The position numbers and the translations under genes are program-made. DNA of 64,000 bases from JAGWRA01 sp035534615 (GTDB lineage Bacteria > Acidobacteriota > Vicinamibacteria > Vicinamibacterales > CAVVIG01). A model generated the notes under the pieces. It worked only from the letters and a program-made list of their open reading frames with translations, did no database searches and had not been told where the DNA came from. Where the stretch lies: positions 111,160 through 175,159 of the forward strand of contig DATLRO010000089.1 of the NCBI GenBank assembly GCA_035534615.1, in the 5' to 3' direction. This document shows positions 37,226 through 46,246 of the stretch, piece by piece (positions within the stretch are counted from its first letter, which is position 1; every line of letters starts with the position of its first letter).

Positions 37226-37823
37226 AGCCGTCGGCGAAGTCATCGAGGTGAAGCCGACGAACGCCGGCCACCGGCTGCGCATCGCGAGCGATCTCGCGCG
37301 CGAGCTGAGTCCCGGCGACAGTCTTGCGGTCAACGGCGTCTGCCTGACGGTGATCCTGCAGAGCTCCGGGGAGCTGCATGCGGACGTCGGGCCCGAAACG
37401 TCGCGCGTCACCACGCTCGGCGGGCTCAGCCGCGGCACGCAGGTGAACCTGGAACGGCCCGTGCGCGCGGACGGCCGGATGGGCGGCCACCTGGTGCAGG
37501 GGCACGTCGACGGCACGGGCACGATCGAGGAGATCCGCGCCGACGCCGACGTCCACTGGATGACGGTGTCGTTCCCGCTGCTGCTGGTGCCGTACTTCGT
37601 GCACCGCGGATCGGTGGCGGTCGACGGGGTGAGCCTCACCGTGGCCGGCCTCGGCGAGGATCGCTTCGACATTCAGATCGTGCCGTTCACCTGGGAGCAC
37701 ACGAACTTCCGCACCCGCCGCGCCCGGGACCGCGTCAACCTCGAATGCGATCTCATCGGCAAGTACGTGGTGCGGGCCGTGGAGCTGGCCGGGGGCGGGC
37801 TGGGCAGCGGCGCGCTGCACTGA
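37206..37823 (+). CDS. ribE: riboflavin synthase alpha chain
   Basis: This enzyme dismutates two lumazine molecules to riboflavin and the pyrimidine donor. The 205-residue protein has two lumazine-binding repeats: the first opens MFTGLIEAVGEV and contains LAVNGVCLTV, the second begins near GGHLVQGHVDGTG and contains VAVDGVSLTV. The start ATG lies inside the end of ribD (20-base overlap). Together with ribD before and ribBA 40 bases after, most of the riboflavin pathway is present; ribH (lumazine synthase) is not in the window. Confidence 0.96.
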   Translation: MFTGLIEAVGEVIEVKPTNAGHRLRIASDLARELSPGDSLAVNGVCLTVILQSSGELHADVGPETSRVTTLGGLSRGTQVNLERPVRADGRMGGHLVQGHVDGTGTIEEIRADADVHWMTVSFPLLLVPYFVHRGSVAVDGVSLTVAGLGEDRFDIQIVPFTWEHTNFRTRRARDRVNLECDLIGKYVVRAVELAGGGLGSGALH

Positions 37824-37863
37824 CGCGGGAAGGAGAGGCCCGCAGGCCGGGCCGGAACGCCTT

Positions 37864-39111
37864 ATGGCGCAGCACTTGAGGATTGCGAAGGGAGCCCGCA
37901 GGCGGCCAGGGCCGTTTGCGCCGGTCGATCAGGCGATCGAGGCCATCAGGGCCGGCCGCATGATCATCGTCGTCGACGACGAGGATCGCGAGAACGAGGG
38001 CGACCTGACGATTGCCGCGGAGAAGGTCACCCCGGAGGTGATCAACTTCATGGCGCGCTACGGGCGCGGCCTGATCTGCATGCCGATGACGGGCGAGCGG
38101 CTGGACGAGCTCGAGATCCCGCTGATGGTGAGCCAGAACACGGCGCGCTTCGATACCGCCTTCTGCGTGTCGATCGAGGCCAAGCGCAGCACCAGCACCG
38201 GCATCTCCGCGAAGGACCGGGCCTCGACCGTGCTGGCGGCCATCGACCCGAAGACCCGTCCCGCCGATCTGGCCCGCCCGGGGCACATGTTCCCGCTGCG
38301 CGTCCGCGCCGGCGGCGTGATGGTCCGGGCCGGGCAGACCGAGGCGGCCGTCGACCTCGCGCGGATCGCCGGGCTGTATCCGGCCGGGGTGATCTGCGAA
38401 ATCATGAACGAGGACGGCTCGATGGCGCGGGTGCCGGACCTGACCCGCTTCGCCAGGCGCCACGGCCTGCTGATCATCACCATCGCCGATCTGATCAAGT
38501 ACCGCATGCGGACGGAGCGGCTCGTCCGGCCGGTCGCCTCGGCGGATCTGCCGACCCGTGCCGGCGTGTTCCGCGTGCATGCGTACGAGAGCCTGATCGA
38601 CCGGGAAACCCACGTGGCGCTGGTCTGCGGCGACATCGGCGCCGGCGACGACATCCTGGTGCGCGTGCACTCGCGCTGCCTGACCGGCGACGTCTTTCAT
38701 TCGGCGCGCTGCGATTGCGGCGAACAGCTGGAAACCGCCATGGCCCGCATCGCGTCGGAAGGGCGCGGGGTGCTCCTGTACCTCAACCAGGAAGGGCGGG
38801 GCATCGGCCTGGCGAACAAGATCCGGGCGTACGCGCTGCAGGACCAGGGCTTCGACACCGTCGAGGCGAACGAGCGGCTGGGCTTCAAGCCCGACCAGCG
38901 CGACTACGGCATCGGGGCCCAGATCCTCGGCGATCTCGGGGTCCGGACCATGCGGCTGCTGACGAACAATCCGCGAAAGTTCGTCGGGCTCGAGGGCTAC
39001 GGGCTCTCGGTGCTCGAATCGGTGCCGCTCGAAATTCCGCCGTCGGAATCGACCCGCCGGTACCTGAAGACGAAGAAGGAAAAGCTGGGACACAAGCTGT
39101 CGTCGGTCTGA
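37864..39111 (+). CDS. ribBA: bifunctional 3,4-dihydroxy-2-butanone-4-phosphate synthase / GTP cyclohydrolase II
   Basis: RibBA supplies both precursors of riboflavin. The 415-residue protein carries an N-terminal DHBP synthase domain (acidic metal site DDEDRENEGDL, HMFPLRVRAGGV). Its C-terminal GTP cyclohydrolase II domain has the zinc cysteines in CLTGDVFHSARCDCGEQL and the EGRGIGL motif. Both active sites look intact. No FMN riboswitch was recognised upstream; the gene follows ribE after 40 bases and is the last of the chain that starts at pgpA. Confidence 0.96.
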   Translation: MAQHLRIAKGARRRPGPFAPVDQAIEAIRAGRMIIVVDDEDRENEGDLTIAAEKVTPEVINFMARYGRGLICMPMTGERLDELEIPLMVSQNTARFDTAFCVSIEAKRSTSTGISAKDRASTVLAAIDPKTRPADLARPGHMFPLRVRAGGVMVRAGQTEAAVDLARIAGLYPAGVICEIMNEDGSMARVPDLTRFARRHGLLIITIADLIKYRMRTERLVRPVASADLPTRAGVFRVHAYESLIDRETHVALVCGDIGAGDDILVRVHSRCLTGDVFHSARCDCGEQLETAMARIASEGRGVLLYLNQEGRGIGLANKIRAYALQDQGFDTVEANERLGFKPDQRDYGIGAQILGDLGVRTMRLLTNNPRKFVGLEGYGLSVLESVPLEIPPSESTRRYLKTKKEKLGHKLSSV

Positions 39112-39122
39112 TCGGCCCCGCG

Positions 39123-39152
39123 TTGACACCTCAGCCATCACTCGATTACGAT
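39123..39152 (+). promoter_or_regulatory. promoter of the ffh-rplS operon
   Basis: TTGACA (39123-39128), 18 bases, TACGAT (39147-39152). The -35 matches the consensus perfectly. The predicted leader to the ffh ATG is about 80 bases. Confidence 0.75.
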
Positions 39153-39237
39153 AAGAGTTTGCGTTCGTTGGGCTTAGGCGCCATGGCCCGGTTTCCGGGC
39201 GCGGGGGGCGCCTGGCGGCAGGGCCGGTGTGTGCCGT

Positions 39238-40599
39238 ATGTTCGACTCGTTGAGTGATCGTCTCCAGGGGGTGTTCCGGACGCTGCGCGGCCAGGCGCGG
39301 CTGACGGAGACGACCGTCGAGTCCGTGCTGCGGGAGATCCGGCTGGCGCTGCTCGAAGCGGACGTCAACTTCAAGGTCGTCAAGGCGTTCGTCGACCGGG
39401 TGCGCGATCGGGCGATGGGCCAGGAGGTGCTGCGCAGCCTCACGCCCGCGCAGCACGTCGTCAAGATCGTGCGCGAGGAGATGCTCGCGCTGTTCGGCGA
39501 CGCGCCCGGCGGCCTGCCGCCCGCGGCGCGCAGCCCGCGCGTGATCCTGCTGCTCGGCCTGCAGGGCTCCGGCAAGACGACGACGTCGGCCAAGCTGGGG
39601 CAGTGGCTGGTGCGCCAGGGGCGGCACCCGCTGCTGGTGTCGACCGACGTGCGGCGGCCGGCGGCGATTCAGCAGTTGAACGTCCTCGGCGCACAGGCCT
39701 CGCTGCGCGTGCACGATCCGGCCGGCCAGCTGGATCCGGTCGCGCGCGCCGCCGGAGCGCTGGCCGAGGCCCGCACCCTCGGGTTCGACGTGGTCATCGT
39801 CGACACGGCCGGCCGGCTGCACATCGACGACGAGCTGATGGGCGAGCTCGAGGCGATCCAGCGGGCGGTGGATCCGACCGACCGGCTCTACGTGGCCGAT
39901 GCCATGACCGGGCAGGACGCCATCAAGAGCGCCGGCGAGTTCAACCGCCGCGTGGGCGTGACCGGCGTCGTGCTGACGAAGCTGGACGGGGACGCCCGGG
40001 GCGGCGCGGCGCTGTCGGTGGTGTCGGTCGTCGGCGTGCCGATCGCCTTCGTCGGGAGCGGCGAGCGGGTGGAGGATTTCGAGCCGTTCCATCCCGACCG
40101 CGTCGTGTCGCGCATTCTGGGGATGGGCGACGTGCTGTCGCTCATCGAGAAGGCCGAGGCGGCCATCGACCACGACCAGGCGGCGCGCCTCGAGGAGAAG
40201 ATCCGTCTCGACGATTTCACGCTGGAGGATTTCCGCGATCAGCTGCGGACCCTCCGGAAGATGGGGCCGCTCGAGCACATCATCGGCATGCTGCCCGGCA
40301 TGGGCGACATGAAGGCGCTCGCGGAGAACAAGCCGGATGAGAAGCAGCTCGGGCGCATCGAGGCGATCATCGGCTCGATGACGCCGCAGGAGCGGCGCCA
40401 CCAGCACATCCTCAACGGCAGCCGGCGCAAGCGGATCGCGCGCGGCAGCGGCACGTCGGTCGAAGAAGTGAATCGGCTGCTGAAGCAGTTCGTGCAGATG
40501 CGCAAGATGCTGAAGTCGATCGGCGGGATGGGCGGCGGCAAAAAGGGCCGGCGCCGGGCGCTCGGCATGCTGCAGTCGATGGGACAGGGACGGCGGTAG
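39238..40599 (+). CDS. ffh: signal recognition particle protein Ffh
   Basis: Ffh is the SRP GTPase that binds signal sequences and 4.5S RNA. The 453-residue product has an N domain (1-about 100), a G domain (GLQGSGKTTT, STDVRRPAAIQQL, DTAGRLHIDD, TKLDGDARGG) and a Met-rich M domain (about 295-435) with ERRHQHILNGSRRKRIARGSG for RNA binding. ATG 39238 is preferred to an in-frame GTG three codons earlier. It heads the co-linear run rpsP, khpA, rimM, trmD, rplS and rnhB. Confidence 0.97.
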   Translation: MFDSLSDRLQGVFRTLRGQARLTETTVESVLREIRLALLEADVNFKVVKAFVDRVRDRAMGQEVLRSLTPAQHVVKIVREEMLALFGDAPGGLPPAARSPRVILLLGLQGSGKTTTSAKLGQWLVRQGRHPLLVSTDVRRPAAIQQLNVLGAQASLRVHDPAGQLDPVARAAGALAEARTLGFDVVIVDTAGRLHIDDELMGELEAIQRAVDPTDRLYVADAMTGQDAIKSAGEFNRRVGVTGVVLTKLDGDARGGAALSVVSVVGVPIAFVGSGERVEDFEPFHPDRVVSRILGMGDVLSLIEKAEAAIDHDQAARLEEKIRLDDFTLEDFRDQLRTLRKMGPLEHIIGMLPGMGDMKALAENKPDEKQLGRIEAIIGSMTPQERRHQHILNGSRRKRIARGSGTSVEEVNRLLKQFVQMRKMLKSIGGMGGGKKGRRRALGMLQSMGQGRR

Positions 40600-40624
40600 G
40601 CACTCGAGGCAGACAAGGAGCATC

Positions 40625-40909
40625 ATGCTGGCAATTCGTATGAGACGGACGGGCTCGAAGAAGCGGCCCTATTTCCGCGTCGTCGTGGCGAATTCGGAAG
40701 CCGCGCGCGACGGCAGTTTCGTGGAGATCCTGGGGCACTACAACCCCAGGGCGCAGCCCGAGACCTTCGAGATCAAGCACGACCGGGTCGCCTACTGGCT
40801 GGAACGCGGGGCGCTGCCGTCCGACAGCGTCCGCACCCTGCTGGCGCGTCACCCGGTGCCTGCCGCCCCGGCGGCGTCGCCGGAGGCGACGGCCGGACCC
40901 GCGCAATGA
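40625..40909 (+). CDS. rpsP: 30S ribosomal protein S16
   Basis: S16 is an assembly protein of the small subunit body. The 94-residue product has the conserved start (LAIRMRRTGSKKRPYFRVVV) and SVRTLL core, plus a C-terminal Ala/Pro extension of about 20 residues. AAGGAG precedes the ATG. It overlaps khpA by 4 bases. Confidence 0.97.
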   Translation: MLAIRMRRTGSKKRPYFRVVVANSEAARDGSFVEILGHYNPRAQPETFEIKHDRVAYWLERGALPSDSVRTLLARHPVPAAPAASPEATAGPAQ

Positions 40910-41160
40910 GCCGCGCGCGCGACGTGGTCGAGGTGCTGGCCCGCGCCCTGACCGACAATCCCGGGGCGGTGCGGGTCGACGAAGCCGAGCACCGCGGCAC
41001 GACCGTCCTCGAGCTGTTCGTCGCGCCGGGCGACGTCGGCAAGGTGATCGGCCGCCAGGGACGCACCGCCGCGGCGCTGCGGACGCTGGTGGCCGCCACC
41101 GCGGAGCACGAAGGGCGCAAGGTGACGCTCGAAATCCGGGACGTCCCGCCGGTCCGCTAG
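40906..41160 (+). CDS. khpA: KH-domain RNA-binding protein KhpA
   Basis: The 84-residue product is one KH domain with the GxxG loop in GKVIGRQGRTAAALRTL near residue 44. Small KH proteins of this operon position bind RNA and, with KhpB in Gram-positives, affect cell size and small RNAs; in other phyla the role is open. The ATG overlaps the rpsP stop (ATGA), and rimM starts one base after its own stop. Confidence 0.93.
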   Translation: MSRARDVVEVLARALTDNPGAVRVDEAEHRGTTVLELFVAPGDVGKVIGRQGRTAAALRTLVAATAEHEGRKVTLEIRDVPPVR

Positions 41161-41161
41161 C

Positions 41162-41692
41162 GTGGATCCGCAGTGGGACGAGATGATCACCGTCGGGCGG
41201 GTGGCGCGGACGCACGGCAACCGCGGCCAGGTGATCGTCAACCTGGAAACCGATTTTCCGCACGACCGCTTCCGGACGGGCGCCGTCCTGTATGTCGTCC
41301 GTGGAGGGACGCCGGCGCCGCTGACGGTGACCGCCGTCCGCTTTCACCAGGGGCGGCCGGTGATCGGGCTGGAGGGGGTCGACTCGATGACCGCGGCGGA
41401 GGCCCTCGCCGGCGTCGAGCTGCGGGTGCCGGCCGAAGCGCTGCATCCGCTGCCGGACGCCGTGTTCTACCGGCACGACCTCGTGGGCTGCGACGTGCGC
41501 ACGGTCGAGGGCCTGGCGGTCGGAACGGTGGCCGCCGTCGAGGGGCCGCTCGAACGAAGCCGGCTGGTGGTGCGGGGGCCGCTCGGCGAGGTGCTGATTC
41601 CGCTGGTCGCCGAGATTTGCGTTCGCGTCGCCCCGGCCGACCGGCTCATCGAGATCCGGCCGCCCGACGGGCTGCTCGAGCTGAACCGGTGA
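41162..41692 (+). CDS. rimM: 16S rRNA processing protein RimM
   Basis: RimM assists assembly of the 30S head by binding S19. The 176-residue product has the N-terminal RimM beta-barrel (ITVGRVARTHGNRGQVIV) and a C-terminal PRC-barrel domain (about 97-176, DAVFYRHDLVGCDV onward). GTG 41162 follows khpA by one base. It lies in the standard order before trmD. Confidence 0.94.
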   Translation: MDPQWDEMITVGRVARTHGNRGQVIVNLETDFPHDRFRTGAVLYVVRGGTPAPLTVTAVRFHQGRPVIGLEGVDSMTAAEALAGVELRVPAEALHPLPDAVFYRHDLVGCDVRTVEGLAVGTVAAVEGPLERSRLVVRGPLGEVLIPLVAEICVRVAPADRLIEIRPPDGLLELNR

Positions 41693-41732
41693 GCCGCCTC
41701 ATGCCGCCGGGCGGCGCAGGGCGGGCCCGCCG

Positions 41733-42533
41733 ATGACGGAGACGCTTCGCGGTGAGGCGATGCCGCCGGCCGTGACGTTCGATCTCGTGACCATCTTCCC
41801 GCGGATGGTCGAGGGGCCGCTGCGCGAGGGGGTCCTCGGGCGGGCGATCGAGCGCGGGCTCCTCGACGTCGCGGTGCACGACCTGCGCGACTTCACGGAC
41901 GACCGCCACCGCGTCGTCGATGACGTGCCGTACGGCGGCGGGCCCGGGATGGTGTTGAAGCCCGAGCCGCTGTTCCGCGCGGTCGAGACCATCCGGGCGC
42001 GGCGGGGCACGCCGTGCGCGGTGGTGCTCCTGACGCCGCAGGGCCGCCCGTTCTGCCAGGCCGAGGCGGCGCGGCTCAGCCGCGTGGCGCACGTCGTGCT
42101 GGTGTGCGGCCGGTACGAGGGATTCGACGAGCGGGTGCGCGAGCAGCTCGCGACCGACGAGATCTCGATCGGCGACTACGTCCTGAGCGGGGGCGAGCTG
42201 CCGGCGCTGGTCGTGCTGGACGCGGTGGCGCGGCTGGTGCCCGGCGTGGTGGGCGACGAGCAGTCGGTCGAGGGTGATTCGTTCACGCGCGGCCTGCTGG
42301 ATTTTCCGCAGTACACGCGGCCGGCGGTCTTCAGGAACGCGAGCGTGCCGGACGTGCTGCTGTCGGGGAACCATGGCGCGATTCGCCGCTGGCGCAAACG
42401 CCAGGCGATCGTGCGGACACTCAACCGGCGGCCGGATCTGCTGGGGGATGCGGTCCTGGACGAGGAAGAACGGGAAGTTCTGCGTGAACTGGTCGCGGAA
42501 CGGGAGAAGGGGGACGGAGATGGGCGCGATTGA
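41733..42533 (+). CDS. trmD: tRNA (guanine-N1)-methyltransferase
   Basis: TrmD makes m1G37 in tRNAs and prevents +1 frameshifting. The 266-residue protein shows the SPOUT knot motifs: DDVPYGGGPGMVLKPEPL, LVCGRYEGFDERV and ISIGDYVLSGGELPAL. The TRPAVFRNASVPDVLLSGNH segment and C-terminal helical domain follow. ATG 41733 gives nine extra residues over the ATG at 41760, which is an equally good start. It overlaps rplS by 14 bases. Confidence 0.95.
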   Translation: MTETLRGEAMPPAVTFDLVTIFPRMVEGPLREGVLGRAIERGLLDVAVHDLRDFTDDRHRVVDDVPYGGGPGMVLKPEPLFRAVETIRARRGTPCAVVLLTPQGRPFCQAEAARLSRVAHVVLVCGRYEGFDERVREQLATDEISIGDYVLSGGELPALVVLDAVARLVPGVVGDEQSVEGDSFTRGLLDFPQYTRPAVFRNASVPDVLLSGNHGAIRRWRKRQAIVRTLNRRPDLLGDAVLDEEEREVLRELVAEREKGDGDGRD

Positions 42534-42870
42534 AACGATTGAACAGGGCCAGCTCACCGAACGGCCGCAGATGAGGTCGGGCGATACGGTCCGCGTGCAC
42601 GTGAAGGTCCGCGAGGGCGAGAAGGAGCGGATCCAGATTTTCGAGGGGATCATCATCGGCATGCACCGCGGCGGCACGCGCGCGTCGTTCACCGTGCGCA
42701 AGATGTCGTTCGGTCAGGGCGTCGAGCGGATCTTCCCGCTGCACTCGCCGATCATCCAGAAGGTCGACATCGTCCGGTCCGCGAAGGTGCGGCGGGCCAA
42801 GCTCTACTTCCTGCGCGAGCGGCGCGGAAAGGCCGCCCGGATGCGCGAGACCGCGAAGCGCGCGGGATAG
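42520..42870 (+). CDS. rplS: 50S ribosomal protein L19
   Basis: L19 sits at the 30S-50S interface. The 116-residue product has the family core SGDTVRVHVKVREGEKERIQ, FEGIIIGMHRGG and ERIFPLHSPII, and a basic C-terminal helix (AKVRRAKLYFLRERRGKAA). The ATG lies inside the end of trmD and GACGGAG lies against it, so expression is coupled to trmD. Confidence 0.97.
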   Translation: MGAIETIEQGQLTERPQMRSGDTVRVHVKVREGEKERIQIFEGIIIGMHRGGTRASFTVRKMSFGQGVERIFPLHSPIIQKVDIVRSAKVRRAKLYFLRERRGKAARMRETAKRAG

Positions 42871-42955
42871 CCGGCGCCGAGCGGCCGGCGCGGGAAGCCG
42901 CGGGCCCCTGAGCCCGTGGATCGGCGCGTCCGGCCGCACCAGCGGTCTCCACCCC

Positions 42956-43579
42956 ATGGCCCGCCAGTCAGCCCGGCGCACGCTCGAAAACGCCCTGCGG
43001 CGGATCGGCTTCGCGCGGGTGGCCGGCGTCGACGAGGTCGGGCGAGGCTGTCTGGCCGGGCCCGTCACGGCGGCCGCCGTCGTGCTCGGGACCGGCTGCC
43101 GCATTACCGGCCTCCGCGACTCGAAGCAGCTGACGGCAGCGGCGCGCGAGCGGCTCTACGACCAGATCACGGCGACGGCGACGTGGGCCGTCGCCTCCTG
43201 CACTCCCGAGGAAATCGACCGGATCAACATCCACCGCGCGTCGCTGCAGGCGATGCGGCGTGCCGTGATGGCGCTCGGCCCCCTGCCGGACCTGGTGCTG
43301 GTCGATGCGTTCAGGATTCCCGGGCTGCCGATGGCGCAGCGGCCGGTCGTGCACGGGGATCGGCTCTGCGCGGCCATTGCCGCGGCGTCGATCGTGGCCA
43401 AGGTGACGCGCGACCGGGAGATGGCGGTCTGGCACGTCCAGGATCCCCGCTACGGCTTCGACCGTCACAAGGGGTATGCGACGGCGGCCCATCTGGCCGC
43501 GGTCGCCCGGTTCGGCTGCTCGCCGCTGCACCGCCGCACGTTCCGACCCGCGTCGCTGTTTGATACCATGGACTCATAG
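42956..43579 (+). CDS. rnhB: ribonuclease HII
   Basis: RNase HII cuts RNA in RNA-DNA hybrids and starts removal of single ribonucleotides from DNA. The 207-residue product has the catalytic acid pair in GVDEVGRGCLAGPV (D25, E26), DSKQLT and the third Asp in VLVDAF, then AAASIVAKVTRDREM and GFDRHKGYAT. It is the last gene of the ffh operon, 85 bases after rplS. Confidence 0.96.
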   Translation: MARQSARRTLENALRRIGFARVAGVDEVGRGCLAGPVTAAAVVLGTGCRITGLRDSKQLTAAARERLYDQITATATWAVASCTPEEIDRINIHRASLQAMRRAVMALGPLPDLVLVDAFRIPGLPMAQRPVVHGDRLCAAIAAASIVAKVTRDREMAVWHVQDPRYGFDRHKGYATAAHLAAVARFGCSPLHRRTFRPASLFDTMDS

Positions 43580-43617
43580 GGCGTGAGGCCCGGGCTCCGG
43601 GCGCCGGCGGGAGTAGC

Positions 43618-45900
43618 GTGGCCACCGATCGCGACACCGCACTGCGAAAAGCGGAGAAACTGCTGCGGCAGGGCCGGCTGGATCTGGCCATCGCGGAATA
43701 CGTGCGGGTGGTCGAGGAGCAGCCGCTCGATCTCACGACGGCGAACGCGCTCGGCGACCTGTACGTGCGGGCGGGCCAGACCGAACAGGCGGTCCGGCAG
43801 TACGCGCGCATTGCGGCGCACCTCGACCGCGAAGGCTTCCTGCCCAAGGCGGCCGCCCTCTACAAGAAAATCCTGAAGGTCAGTCCGGACGACGAGCCGG
43901 CGCTGCTGCGGTCGGCCGACATCGCCGCCCGGCAGGGCCTGCTGGCCGACGCGAAGGCGGCGTTGACCGCCGTGGCCGGGCGGCGCCTGGCCCGCGGCGA
44001 CCGGCGGGGCGCGGCGGAAGTCCGGGCGCGCCTCGGCGACCTGGACCCGGCCGACGTCGACGCCCGGCTGGCGGCAGCCCATGCGCGCGCGGATCTCGGC
44101 GAGGCGGTGACGGCGGGGCCGCTGCGCGAGCTGGCGAACGACCTCCTGAAGAAGAAGCGCGACGAGGAGGCGCTCGCCGTGCTGCGGGAGGCGCTCGCGC
44201 TCGACCCGCGCGACGAGGAGACGCGACGGGCCCTGATGCATCTGCTCCTCGAGCGCGGAGAGGTGGCCGGCACGCGCGAGCTGGCGACCGACGCCGCGCA
44301 CTTCAGGGCGCTGGGACAGCTGCTGGCGGACCGGGGGGAGGTCGACGCGGGGCTCGAGGTGCTGGCCGAGGCGGTCGCCCGCGACCCGGCGGACGCGGCG
44401 ACGCGCGCCATTCTGGCCCGGGCGTACGCCGGACGGGGCGACTGGGCGCGCGCCGGCGAATATCTGACGCCGGAGGCGGCCGGCGAGGATTCGGCGCTGC
44501 TCCTGCTGGCGGCCGAAATCGAATTGCGCGCCGGGCGGCTGGACCGCGGCGAGGCGGCTTTGCGACGCGTCGCGTCGACCGACTCGGAGGGCGCCGTGGG
44601 TGCGCTCGGGCGCCGGCTGCGGGACGTGTCGCCGGAGATGGCCTTTCCCTGCGTCGAGGTGGTGGCGGATCTGGCGGCGGCGCGGCAGGAGTGGCCGGCC
44701 GCAGTGGCCGCGGTCGGCGAATTCGTCGAACGCGCGCCGTATCACCTGCCGGCCCTGATGAAACTGGTCGAGCTGTGCGTCGATGGCGGCCTGCACAACC
44801 GCATCTCGGCGGCCCAGGCCCAGCTGGCCGACGCGTACCTGGCAGCCGGCGCGGGCAGCGAGGCGCGCGTGATTGCCGAGGACCTGGTGGCGTGCGAGCC
44901 GGACGAGCCGGCCCATGTCGAGCGCCTGCGCCAGGCGCTGAGGCTGCTGGGTGAGGCCGACCCGGAGCGGTTGATCGCCGACCGGCTCGAAGGGCAGGCC
45001 GCACTGGACGCGCCCGATCTCGATCTGAACCTGCCGGCCGTCGAGGCGGTCGCCGACCTGCCCGCGCCGGGCCAGGCCGGCGGCGGGCAGGACGGGCCGT
45101 CGGCCGGCCTGGCCGAGCCGGTCGAGCCGGTCGAGGAGGCCGCCTCCGTGGCGGAGCCGGATCCCGACGTGCGGGAGGCGCCTGCGGCCGCCCGGGACGC
45201 CGCAACCGGGCAGCCGCCGGCGCCGGCCGTGCCGGATTCCGGCCGGCCGCCTCGGGTCCCGTCTCCGCCCGCTCCGGATTGGGGCGGCTTTGCTAACGTG
45301 TTCGAACTGAGCGCGAGCGCGATCGACGTGACGAGTCTGTTCTCGGACGCCGAATTGGGCCGGACCGCTTCCGGGGCGGAGCCGATGGCCGACCAGGAGA
45401 TCGATCTGAGCGCGGAGCTTGCGCGTCTGAACGGGCCGCCAGCGCCGGCGCCCGGCGGGCCCACCGACCTGGAGGGGGTCTTTCGCGAGCTTCGCGACGA
45501 GGTGGGCCGCGAGCCGGGGCTCCAGGCCGCCACGCGGAAGTACCAGCAGGCGGTCGAGTGTGAAGCGACCGGGCGGGAAGACGAAGCGGTGGCGCTGTTC
45601 GAGGCGGCGGCCCGGTCACCGCGGCTTCGGTTCGACGCGGCCGGCCGGCTGGCGCGGCTGCTGGCGCGGCGGGAGCGCTGGCCGCAGGCGGTCGAGTGGT
45701 TCGAGCACGCGGCGCAGGCGCCCGCGCCGACGGCGGAAGGGAGCCGGGCGCTGCTGTACGATCTCGGGCGCGCCCTGGAGCGCGGCGGCGAGTGCGCCCG
45801 CGCGCTGGCGGTGTACCTGGAGCTCCGGGCGGAAGCGGGTCGATACCGCGACGTGACCGATCGCATCGATCGGTTGTCGAAGTCCGAGATGCGAGGGTAG
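43618..45900 (+). CDS. large TPR-repeat protein
   Basis: The 760-residue product is mainly helical and rich in Ala, Leu, Glu and Arg. Tetratricopeptide-like units are visible from the start (EKLLRQGRLDLAIAEYVRVV, then ANALGDLYVRAGQTEQAVRQY) through about residue 450. A low-complexity acidic/Pro linker (about 460-550) is followed by a further TPR set near the C-terminus (VECEATGREDEAVALFEAAA). No signal peptide or membrane helix is seen, so a cytoplasmic scaffold is likely. GTG 43618 has GGGAG in front. I do not recognise a specific function. The small membrane protein gene follows directly. Confidence 0.82.
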   Translation: MATDRDTALRKAEKLLRQGRLDLAIAEYVRVVEEQPLDLTTANALGDLYVRAGQTEQAVRQYARIAAHLDREGFLPKAAALYKKILKVSPDDEPALLRSADIAARQGLLADAKAALTAVAGRRLARGDRRGAAEVRARLGDLDPADVDARLAAAHARADLGEAVTAGPLRELANDLLKKKRDEEALAVLREALALDPRDEETRRALMHLLLERGEVAGTRELATDAAHFRALGQLLADRGEVDAGLEVLAEAVARDPADAATRAILARAYAGRGDWARAGEYLTPEAAGEDSALLLLAAEIELRAGRLDRGEAALRRVASTDSEGAVGALGRRLRDVSPEMAFPCVEVVADLAAARQEWPAAVAAVGEFVERAPYHLPALMKLVELCVDGGLHNRISAAQAQLADAYLAAGAGSEARVIAEDLVACEPDEPAHVERLRQALRLLGEADPERLIADRLEGQAALDAPDLDLNLPAVEAVADLPAPGQAGGGQDGPSAGLAEPVEPVEEAASVAEPDPDVREAPAAARDAATGQPPAPAVPDSGRPPRVPSPPAPDWGGFANVFELSASAIDVTSLFSDAELGRTASGAEPMADQEIDLSAELARLNGPPAPAPGGPTDLEGVFRELRDEVGREPGLQAATRKYQQAVECEATGREDEAVALFEAAARSPRLRFDAAGRLARLLARRERWPQAVEWFEHAAQAPAPTAEGSRALLYDLGRALERGGECARALAVYLELRAEAGRYRDVTDRIDRLSKSEMRG

Positions 45901-45904
45901 TCTC

Positions 45905-46246
45905 CTGTTCAGGCGTTTGCTGCTGGTCGCACTGTTCATCGAGATGGGGCTCCTGCTGATCGCCGTGCCGTGGACGGTCTTCTGGGAGCGGAACTACTTC
46001 ACCGAAGCCGTCCCCTGGCTGCAGGTCCTCCTGACGAACAACTTCGTACGGGGGGCGGTGACCGGCCTGGGGCTGATCAACCTGTACGTCGGTCTGGTGG
46101 ACCTGGCGTATCTCGTCGGCGGCACCGTGCGGCCGCCCCGCGGCGGAGCGCCGGGGCCCGGCGCGGGGCGCGGGCGCCCCGCGGCCGGGCCGAGAGACGA
46201 CGCGTCGGTCGAGACCGAGCCGGCGGACCTGCCGATCGAAGACTGA
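45905..46246 (+). CDS. small membrane protein with two helices, probable CTG start
   Basis: This frame encodes a small inner-membrane protein: one helix near the N-terminus (about 4-21) and a second at about 50-70, then a Pro/Gly-rich acidic cytoplasmic tail. I do not recognise the family. The first ordinary start codon is TTG 45917. CTG 45905, however, has GAGGG seven bases upstream and gives a natural membrane-protein N-terminus (FRRLLLVALFIEMG), so I propose it as the start (113 residues). The gene begins 4 bases after the TPR gene, and its stop overlaps the thiE start. Confidence 0.7.
   Translation: MFRRLLLVALFIEMGLLLIAVPWTVFWERNYFTEAVPWLQVLLTNNFVRGAVTGLGLINLYVGLVDLAYLVGGTVRPPRGGAPGPGAGRGRPAAGPRDDASVETEPADLPIED

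Noticed and set aside
37753..40626. A 957-codon open frame on the minus strand opposite ribBA and ffh
   Set aside because: Shadow frame; His/Arg/Asp-rich with no domain pattern, and both plus-strand genes are unmistakable.
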